NCBI GenBank assembly: GCA_023425485.1
Contig: JAFACO010000142.1
Span: 1-5,599 of the forward strand
Length of the DNA stretch: 5,599 nucleotides
Direction: 5' to 3'
Source: Bacillota bacterium
GTDB taxonomy: Bacteria > Bacillota > Clostridia > Lachnospirales > Lachnospiraceae
The position numbers and the translations under genes are program-made. The notes under the pieces are model-generated. The model did not search any database. It was given only the letters and a program-made list of their open reading frames with translations, and was not told where the DNA came from. Below, in pieces: positions 1 through 5,599 of the stretch; position 1 is the first letter of the stretch, and each line of letters begins with the position of its first letter.

Positions 1-383
1 TTTTTAAACCTGAACTGAAATCTGGAGAGGGAAAATCCGGTTAGGGCTGATACAATCGTCTGTCCTACTGCCATTAAAGCAGAAAACCATATAGAATTCA
101 ATAAGGTTGTTTTTAAATCCAGAACCTTTCCAGCAACAATTAAATTCTTAATGGAAGGTGTTTGGGGTAACCATTCAACGGAAGGATCAATAACATCCTT
201 ATAGGACATGAAAGACATAGCAATCATTTTAATTATGGGTTGCAAATAAATAAAGCTGATGCAAATCAGTACAAAGTAGATACACAACTTTAAGAAGGCA
301 TGGAATTTCTTAATCCTTATTAATTTTTTAATATAATTCCAGATATGGGACCTTCCGGGTTTCTTATATGTTTTTTCTTTCAT
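1..383 (-). CDS. Carbohydrate ABC transporter permease, MalG/UgpE type (3' part beyond window)
   Basis: This is the N-terminal 127 residues of an inner-membrane permease, which would be half of the channel of a CUT1-type sugar importer. After a basic cytoplasmic N-terminus (K/R-rich, residues 1-32) there is a first membrane segment at about 32-57. The external loop DVIDPSVEWLPQTPSIKNL (63-81) is typical of MalG-like permeases, where a proposed trajectory of 'P......NL' follows TM1. A second membrane segment spans about 94-117, followed by ALTGFSLSRFQFRFK (113-127), which matches the family's 'A-Y-x-L-A-R-x-x-F-x-G' cytoplasmic turn. The EAA loop that contacts the ATPase would lie beyond the window. 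The ATG at 383-381 is supported by AGGAGG 11 bases upstream. The gene starts two bases after the stop of the other permease, so the pair should be made together. Family assignment is confident; the substrate cannot be read from the sequence. Confidence 0.93.
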   Translation of the reverse strand, partial: MKEKTYKKPGRSHIWNYIKKLIRIKKFHAFLKLCIYFVLICISFIYLQPIIKMIAMSFMSYKDVIDPSVEWLPQTPSIKNLIVAGKVLDLKTTLLNSIWFSALMAVGQTIVSALTGFSLSRFQFRFK

Positions 384-385
384 TC

Positions 386-1291
386 TTAATAATGCCTCCT
401 TCTCTTTTCTTTATTCCGAAAGAGCTGGAATACGATTCCGATTAACAGCAGTACAACAAAGCTATAAATCCAAGCATAGGTAGCAGCGATTCCCAAGCCT
501 CCACTGGTATTTTCCGTTGCCTTCCTAATTAGATCATATACCGGATTAATGGAGTAGGTACCAATATTAGCGATGGTAAAGATTGTTACCACCAGTACAA
601 TAGGCTTAATAATCGGGATTGTTATTTTCCATAAAATCTGCCAGGAATTGGCCGAGTCTATGGAAGCAGCCTCAAACAAGCTGTAATTTATCTTTTGCAA
701 GCCATTAATGTAAAGTATAATAGGAATTCCCGTAAACCATAGGATAATGGACAGCTGCTGAAATATTCCAATCAGCATCATTGCTAAATCCGGTGAATAA
801 ATAGCAATCATCTGTACAATAAAAATATCTGTAAATTGTCTGACTGACTCTCCTTCACTCCCTCTGGAACTGGAGTCAATAAGCTGATACATTACAGGAC
901 CGGACATAATAATTACTGGTAAAAAGTAAATGGTACGCAGTAAGCCTCTCAAAAATGTAATACGGTTTAGTAAGTATGCCAAAATGAAGGACAGAACTAC
1001 AATTACAAAGGTGTAAGGAATAATCATACTTAAGAATTGCAGTAGGGCAGGTACGAACTCCACATTTTCAAAAAATGTCATAAAGTAATTTCCCAGACCA
1101 ATCCAGGTAATCTTAAAGCCAAGTACCGTCTGCCTTACTTCCGTGAAGCTTAAATATATCGTTGCAATAAAAGGTATCGCCGTAAAAATTCCAAAACCGA
1201 TAATCCAAGGTAACATAAACATATAACCCAGTCGATTTTGTCTCTGCCCGAAGGATGTCAACTTTTTCTTGTTCATTTTCTTTGTTTTCAT
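386..1291 (-). CDS. Sugar ABC transporter permease, MalF/UgpA/LplB type
   Basis: A complete 301-residue integral membrane protein, of normal length for CUT1 first permeases. It should pair with the MalG-like permease encoded next to form the translocation channel. Hydrophobic segments are visible at about 24-48, 86-108, 118-137, 156-197 (long enough for two passes), 229-247 and 268-291, consistent with six or more spans. The start LGYMFMLPWIIGFGIF (21-36) is the usual 'GY-F-LP-.-G' opening of this family. The ATPase-coupling EAA loop is at 207-230 (EAASIDSANSWQILW, then ITIP), but the usual glycine is Ser213 and the usual Leu-Pro is Ile-Pro. A hydrophilic insert (138-155, SSSRGSEGES) probably forms an external loop. 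The ATG at 1291 is preferred over Met6 because GGAGG lies 11 bases upstream of it, too far from Met6. The start codon directly follows the TAG of the DUF5696 gene, so coupling is expected. The substrate is unknown. Confidence 0.95.
   Translation of the reverse strand: MKTKKMNKKKLTSFGQRQNRLGYMFMLPWIIGFGIFTAIPFIATIYLSFTEVRQTVLGFKITWIGLGNYFMTFFENVEFVPALLQFLSMIIPYTFVIVVLSFILAYLLNRITFLRGLLRTIYFLPVIIMSGPVMYQLIDSSSRGSEGESVRQFTDIFIVQMIAIYSPDLAMMLIGIFQQLSIILWFTGIPIILYINGLQKINYSLFEAASIDSANSWQILWKITIPIIKPIVLVVTIFTIANIGTYSINPVYDLIRKATENTSGGLGIAATYAWIYSFVVLLLIGIVFQLFRNKEKRRRHY
395..400 (-). promoter_or_regulatory. Ribosome binding site of the MalG-type permease
   Basis: A perfect AGGAGG lies 11 bases before the ATG at 383. 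It sits inside the last codons of the upstream permease gene, which favours translational coupling of the two channel subunits. Confidence 0.85.
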
Positions 1292-3709
1292 CTATTGCAC
1301 CCCCTCCAAGGTAATTACAGATGCACTTAGAGGTGCAACAGTCGTCTGATTGTAGGTAACACTGGCATCTGTGTAATTAATAATTATTTCTTTCTGCTCC
1401 GAACCTTTCTGATAGGTATTGATTATCACACCACTTTCCAGTACCGTTCTTCCCGTCCAGTTATATCCTATTACTTGGCTTAATGCTGCATTTACCTGTG
1501 AATACACATTCTGTATCAGACTTTCATATTGATTATATTCCGTAGTATATAAATCAGCAGATGGCGTGGAAGCCAGCAAATGAGAGGGTTCCTCGGATAA
1601 GATAAAGGAAGGCGATAAATTATAATCAATCATTCTTAAAATATCCGATTGTGTATAAAAGGAGAAATTGGAATAAGGTGCATAAACCTCCATCGTACCG
1701 TTTAATACCATTTGTAAGAATGGCACTGCGTCTGTTTCATATACATACTGTGAGGTTCCCACAGGAGTCTGAAGGAAACGATCCGTATACTTCCACAGAT
1801 ACATATTCGGTGTCTCAAAATTCAGCTTAACCTTCTGTTTCGCTTCCTCAAAGGTCTTTTGATATAGTGCTATGGCTTCTGCTACCGTAGTCTCTACTCC
1901 GTTTGTATTATAATTACTAAGTAATACGTTGGACATACCACCAACGGTCAGGGACTCTGAATAGGAAGAGAATCTCTTTAGTTGGGTATTAAACCATTGT
2001 GAGCTTTTCTTGGGTGTTGCATAACCAAACAGGTATACCGGAGTATTTGCAGGCAGTACATACATCTTGCTTAATTCTAAGTACCAGGAATTTACATGTC
2101 TTGCCGCATTGTTATGATAGCTCATCATTTCTTTGTTTATTGTGCTATAATCTCTGGCGTAGGAAACATCTATACCCAATTCAGACATTTCCTGGAATAA
2201 TTCCTTAAAATCTTTTTGACTGCCTATTTTACGATAATAATTCCCGGAGTCAGGTTCCGCTATCGTCTCTCCTCCCTGCTGCCAGCCATACAAACCGGAA
2301 TTAATATTCGTTATCCCAGTATTCTGTATCACAGAATTCAAGATTTTGCTTACATCGTTTACAGAGGTAACAACAACTTCATCCGTGCCTACAATACCCT
2401 TCTTGGAATCTGACATAATAAAGTCCAGACGAATGGGTATGTTCGAGCTTGCTGCAGCAGATATCTCTGTTAAAATTCCCTCATTGATCAGATGCTCGCG
2501 ATATATTGCTGCCATTCCTGTATAATCAGCAGCAGGTGTTCCGTCAGAACCATCCCCTGCGAGGAAGGTATAGGTCATCTTTATGTTCAACTCATTGGGT
2601 TGCTCCATCAGTGTGAAATAACCATCACCTTTTTTATTGTATACCTGATAATAATTCGTATTGAAGACAAATCTAGGGTATACGTAATTATAGGCCGTTA
2701 GATTTTCTTCCGGTCTAACAACGATCTGCATATACTCGGCCCCACTGTCGGCATAAGCCACAAAAGCAGCCTGACCATCACCATGAGCGACACCAAAAAC
2801 CGGCATAACCGGATCCTTTAAAGGCAATGCATCCGTTAAAGTTTCTCCATAATAAGTATTCTGTGCCGGATCTTCGCCATACACATCACCATAATACATG
2901 GAGAAGGAAGCGTTGTTATCCTGGAAACGGATTAAACTACCACTGCCATCGGGAACTAAGATATAACCAGGTGTCATATATTTATTTTCGATAATATCAT
3001 ACATCTCGGTATCAGGATTATAATATTTCGTCTTACCACCGCTGGCACCAAGGAATGGGGTAATGTCAAACGCCATCACAGTTCCAATTCCTTTTCCCTT
3101 GATATCCTCGTTCTTTATCTCATAATGAATAGAGTCCTCATCAAAGGTAATATAAACGGAAACTTTAACCTCGATGTTCTGAAAATTTACATCTAAACGT
3201 CTGGTAGCCGGATTGTCATTCAGAGTGAGCAATTCAGATTCAACCATATCCTTGGATGCCGAGGATATATTCTTGATGACACCCTCTTCAAAATACTCTA
3301 CCGTCAATATGGAATTGGATATTGCCGTATATGTGGTATTCATACCTTCTTCCAGTGGAATCGCAAGCTCCAATGCTTCCTCCGGAGTTTCGGCATCCAT
3401 TACCTGCTGATTAATATCTGCGCCAAAAGGGATATCCAAACCCGTCTTCCAAGTATAATCCGAGCGTTTATCCTTAATCGCAATAACATCTCTATCCTCA
3501 CGATAATAATAAATCAAGGTATCTGTTTCATATAGTTTCTCAAATTCATCAACCTTTACAATATCATAGCTTACCTTATCCGGAGGCAGCTTTGTATCTC
3601 TGCTGGTAGGTAGATATTCAGCCTTAACGTAACCGAAGGAGACTGCTCCCACAGTCAGGATTATAAATAATAGCAATAGAACGCGCTTCTTGCTTTTAAT
3701 TAAGTACAT
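1292..3709 (-). CDS. DUF5696-type secreted or membrane-tethered protein, possible glycosidase-like fold
   Basis: An 805-residue protein counted from the ATG at 3709. The N-terminus has a basic stretch (KSKKR, 5-9), a hydrophobic core (10-28) and VKA|E at 28-31, so it is either a cleaved signal peptide or a membrane anchor; the rest is hydrophilic and extracytoplasmic. Residues about 45-390 look beta-rich and include VPDGSGSLIRF (252-262). Residues about 425-700 alternate strand-like and helical stretches and include GLYGWQQGGE (472-481). The last 75 residues look like a small beta domain (VIINTYQKGS... EIIINYTDASVTYN). The layout matches my recollection of DUF5696 proteins encoded beside sugar ABC permeases in Firmicutes. 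A beta-sandwich followed by a TIM-like barrel is common in glycoside hydrolases, but that fold is my inference and I cannot assign catalytic acids. An in-frame TTG at 3730 would add seven residues. It is disfavoured because those codons contain the ribosome binding site of the ATG. The gene overlaps its upstream neighbour by 14 bases and abuts the permease gene. Confidence 0.85.
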   Translation of the reverse strand: MYLIKSKKRVLLLLFIILTVGAVSFGYVKAEYLPTSRDTKLPPDKVSYDIVKVDEFEKLYETDTLIYYYREDRDVIAIKDKRSDYTWKTGLDIPFGADINQQVMDAETPEEALELAIPLEEGMNTTYTAISNSILTVEYFEEGVIKNISSASKDMVESELLTLNDNPATRRLDVNFQNIEVKVSVYITFDEDSIHYEIKNEDIKGKGIGTVMAFDITPFLGASGGKTKYYNPDTEMYDIIENKYMTPGYILVPDGSGSLIRFQDNNASFSMYYGDVYGEDPAQNTYYGETLTDALPLKDPVMPVFGVAHGDGQAAFVAYADSGAEYMQIVVRPEENLTAYNYVYPRFVFNTNYYQVYNKKGDGYFTLMEQPNELNIKMTYTFLAGDGSDGTPAADYTGMAAIYREHLINEGILTEISAAASSNIPIRLDFIMSDSKKGIVGTDEVVVTSVNDVSKILNSVIQNTGITNINSGLYGWQQGGETIAEPDSGNYYRKIGSQKDFKELFQEMSELGIDVSYARDYSTINKEMMSYHNNAARHVNSWYLELSKMYVLPANTPVYLFGYATPKKSSQWFNTQLKRFSSYSESLTVGGMSNVLLSNYNTNGVETTVAEAIALYQKTFEEAKQKVKLNFETPNMYLWKYTDRFLQTPVGTSQYVYETDAVPFLQMVLNGTMEVYAPYSNFSFYTQSDILRMIDYNLSPSFILSEEPSHLLASTPSADLYTTEYNQYESLIQNVYSQVNAALSQVIGYNWTGRTVLESGVIINTYQKGSEQKEIIINYTDASVTYNQTTVAPLSASVITLEGVQ
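1303..1307 (-). promoter_or_regulatory. Ribosome binding site of the MalF-type permease
   Basis: GGAGG within GGAGGGGGTGCAATAG lies 11 bases before the ATG at 1291, inside the 3' end of the DUF5696 gene. It decides the start in favour of Met1 over Met6. The stop and start codons read TAGATG with nothing between them. Confidence 0.85.
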
Positions 3710-5599
3710 TTCGTGCCATCTCCTTTCCAACTGTTTTAATAAATTGCCACAACTCTCCCCACATAATGATAATTACTAATATCAGAATCGCTGCTACAAT
3801 CATAAATACCACCGTAATAATCAAGCTGACTATCGTTTCTTTCACTGTATAATCATGTACGGTCATAAATCCTAAGAAGATAGAGATTAAGCTCCATACA
3901 ATACCGATATATAAAATCACACCTAACAGGAAGGACTCATTATAGGTTAGGAAGTAGGATAAAATTGTAATGGATGCCATGGATAACAGGTAAGGAATGC
4001 AACCATAGGCAGGTATCATATATACCTGTTTAAAACTGCCATCGCCGTCTTTGATGGAGGTTACGAGGTAGTTACAGATCACGAATAATCCAATAATCGC
4101 AAAGAAACCTATTACAACTGCGTTAATATCCATATCCTCAACCGCAGTATATTGATAGATAAAGCCTTTTCCTACGGTATAAGTCATAAATACAAGAAAG
4201 AGCAGTAGGTAGAGTATGGTTGCACCTGTTGCTGTCCCCTTCTTTCTTACTCTTATATCATAAAAGCGGTCAAAGGGGTGTCTTGGTATTTTCAAGGCAT
4301 ATAACGTATCACCCAAAATCGGAAGATTTAATAATTTACTCTCCAGATTTTTTTTAGCTTTTTTAACCTTACGCTTCTTATCGAACGTTCGAATTAAAAA
4401 GTTAGTCAGATAAATCAGCACCAGGATTCCTACGATTAGTGGCAGATTACCTTGAATCCACGTGTTTCGTACTTCCCAGAAGGCTTCTGAGTAATAGTCC
4501 CGGTCGCCGGATACTTTAAAATGTTCCATGGCCTCTTCATAGCGCTCCGCGTGGAGATAGGCCTTACCTACACCATTATGTGCCAGCACCGACATCTGGT
4601 TTAATCTTAAAACCTCATTCCATTTCTCCAGAGATTCCTGATACAATCCCTTCTCATATAAGCCCATGGCTTGATACATCTTCCCTGCATATTCGGTAGG
4701 TTTGAAGGATTGCAAATATCCTTTATCCCCATCTGCCGTCCATATAATACCGTTTTGATCTACTGCGATAGCCGGCAATCTTGAGAAGTAACCGGATACA
4801 TCCATATCAATTACATAAGCACCAAAGTTAAATATTAATTCTCCTGCACTGGAATAGATGTTGATGTAACCACTGTTCTCGCTGGTGTACATGATGCCTT
4901 GATCATCTACCCAAACATCCGTCATCTCATCGGAAACCCAGTCTTGATCCTTCAATACATTACCACCGGCGGTGTTATGCTTCTTCAAACCGTCCGAATG
5001 AGTACCCATTGTTGTTGTATAAACGATATTGTCACTGTCTATGAATATGTTAGAGAATGTAGTGGGTACTCTTGCCACCAGGTTCTCCAACTGTGCTCTG
5101 GTAAAAATAGCATTCTGAATTGCCTGAACCAGTGACAGCTTTGTCTTATTAACTGTAAAATAGCCTAAGAAATCACCATTAGGACCCAATTGAATTACGC
5201 CGTTATATACACCTTCACTAACGATATACATATTACCGCTGTTATCAACACTAATTTTTAAGGGTTCATATTTGGTATCTGCAAAACTTGGCGATTCCGG
5301 TCTTCCAAAGGATTCAATAAAATTAAAATTCTTATCAAAACGGAATACCAGCTTTGCACTGGGATCCGCTACATAAAGGTCTCCTTTTTTGGTAACAAAG
5401 ATGCTTTTCGGATTGGACATTCCCTCATAGGTTAATATGTCCACCGTGGCTCCGCTATTAATTGAGTACTTTACTACTCTTGCATTACCGGAGTCTGCAA
5501 TGTACATCATATTATTCTTATCGATATAGATATCTTCCGGTATGTTTAATCCAAGGTTCGTGATTGTCATTTCCGGTAAATACGCATCCTGCGTACGTG
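3696..5599 (-). CDS. NHL-propeller/TPR/Yip1-domain membrane protein (N-terminus beyond window)
   Basis: The frame is open to the window edge. The Met at 5570 has no ribosome binding site and is preceded in frame by RTQDAYLPE, so it is internal; the true start, with an expected signal peptide, lies outside. Numbering from that Met, six NHL-like blades recur at about 10-37, 56-81, 105-134, 174-202, 218-245 and 267-292, each of the form 'I.vD..g.iY.ad......v..f'. IPEDIYIDKN and MYIADSGNARVVKY are the clearest. Two TPR repeats follow (about 296-356: YEKGLYQESLEKWNEVLRLN, AYLHAERYEEAMEHF). A membrane segment (377-393) is followed by a very basic stretch (KKRKVKKAKK, 398-407), which puts the propeller and TPR outside and the linker inside. 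A Yip1-type domain (about 418-603) then has NLPILGDTLYALKIPRHPFD and some five membrane spans. Molecular function is unknown. The propeller and TPR suggest binding of a ligand or of the neighbouring transporter proteins. It is the first gene visible in the operon and ends inside the start of the DUF5696 gene. Confidence 0.88.
   Translation of the reverse strand, partial: RTQDAYLPEMTITNLGLNIPEDIYIDKNNMMYIADSGNARVVKYSINSGATVDILTYEGMSNPKSIFVTKKGDLYVADPSAKLVFRFDKNFNFIESFGRPESPSFADTKYEPLKISVDNSGNMYIVSEGVYNGVIQLGPNGDFLGYFTVNKTKLSLVQAIQNAIFTRAQLENLVARVPTTFSNIFIDSDNIVYTTTMGTHSDGLKKHNTAGGNVLKDQDWVSDEMTDVWVDDQGIMYTSENSGYINIYSSAGELIFNFGAYVIDMDVSGYFSRLPAIAVDQNGIIWTADGDKGYLQSFKPTEYAGKMYQAMGLYEKGLYQESLEKWNEVLRLNQMSVLAHNGVGKAYLHAERYEEAMEHFKVSGDRDYYSEAFWEVRNTWIQGNLPLIVGILVLIYLTNFLIRTFDKKRKVKKAKKNLESKLLNLPILGDTLYALKIPRHPFDRFYDIRVRKKGTATGATILYLLLFLVFMTYTVGKGFIYQYTAVEDMDINAVVIGFFAIIGLFVICNYLVTSIKDGDGSFKQVYMIPAYGCIPYLLSMASITILSYFLTYNESFLLGVILYIGIVWSLISIFLGFMTVHDYTVKETIVSLIITVVFMIVAAILILVIIIMWGELWQFIKTVGKEMARNVLN
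3720..3725 (-). promoter_or_regulatory. Ribosome binding site that sets the DUF5696 start
   Basis: AAGGAG, in the run GGAAAGGAGATGG, lies 10 bases before the ATG at 3709. It falls inside the upstream Yip1-domain gene. It also falls inside the codons that would be read from the alternative TTG at 3730, so the ATG is the better start and the two genes overlap by 14 bases (3696-3709). Confidence 0.85.

Noticed and set aside
1999..2701. Three short plus-strand open frames (1999-2208, 2216-2413, 2492-2701)
   Set aside because: They lie opposite the DUF5696 gene, have no convincing ribosome binding sites, and their translations look unlike real proteins (scattered Cys/Ser/His, no domain). They are antisense shadows.
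3213..3410. Plus-strand open frame opposite the 5' part of the DUF5696 gene
   Set aside because: Ser-rich low-information translation fully antisense to a well-supported gene; no start signal.
3728..3730. TTG as the start of the DUF5696 gene
   Set aside because: The extra codons coincide with the strong AAGGAG site that serves the ATG at 3709, and the ATG gives a cleaner basic-then-hydrophobic export signal.
4381..4392. Perfect 12-base palindrome TCGAACGTTCGA
   Set aside because: It lies inside the coding sequence for the segment after the membrane anchor (I-R-T-F-D), far from any promoter; a single copy is most likely chance.
4899..5135. 78-codon plus-strand open frame opposite the propeller region
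   Set aside because: Cys-rich, featureless translation antisense to the clear NHL blades; no ribosome binding site of note.
5581..5595. Small inverted repeat TACGCA-tcc-TGCGTA
   Set aside because: The stem is only six bases, inside an open coding frame, with no T-run beside it, so it is not a terminator and not clearly an operator.

Overview
The window is wholly coding, and every gene lies on the minus strand, so transcription runs from high to low coordinates. The sequence is A+T-rich. It has strong Gram-positive-type Shine-Dalgarno sequences and very tight gene packing, and its gene families are typical of plant-polysaccharide-using Firmicutes. A Clostridia/Lachnospiraceae-like or Paenibacillus-like source fits best; this is inference from gene content and style, not a species identification.

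In order of transcription: (1) 5599-3696, a membrane protein cut at its N-terminus by the window edge, with a six-blade NHL-type beta-propeller, two TPR repeats, a membrane anchor and a C-terminal Yip1-type multi-pass domain. (2) 3709-1292, a large secreted or membrane-tethered protein of the DUF5696 type, overlapping gene 1 by 14 bases. (3) 1291-386, an ABC sugar-transporter permease of the MalF/UgpA/LplB type, whose ATG abuts the TAG of gene 2 with no base between. (4) 383-1, the first 127 codons of a second permease of the MalG/UgpE type, two bases after gene 3 and running off the window.

Junctions of -14, 0 and +2 bases, each with a good ribosome binding site inside the preceding gene, indicate one translationally coupled operon. 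No promoter, terminator, RNA gene, mobile element, CRISPR array or non-coding stretch was found. The two permeases form the usual heterodimeric membrane channel of a CUT1-type carbohydrate importer. Its solute-binding protein and ATPase are not in the window. The binding protein probably lies next to the operon, and the ATPase may be a shared MsmX-type subunit encoded elsewhere.

The unusual part is the company the permeases keep: two large, poorly understood proteins at the outer face of the membrane are co-translated with them. One has a propeller/TPR ectodomain on a Yip1-type membrane domain. The other looks like a beta-sandwich plus barrel, as in many glycoside hydrolases. The best reading is a cell-surface carbohydrate handling and uptake system whose substrate and the roles of whose accessory proteins are unknown.
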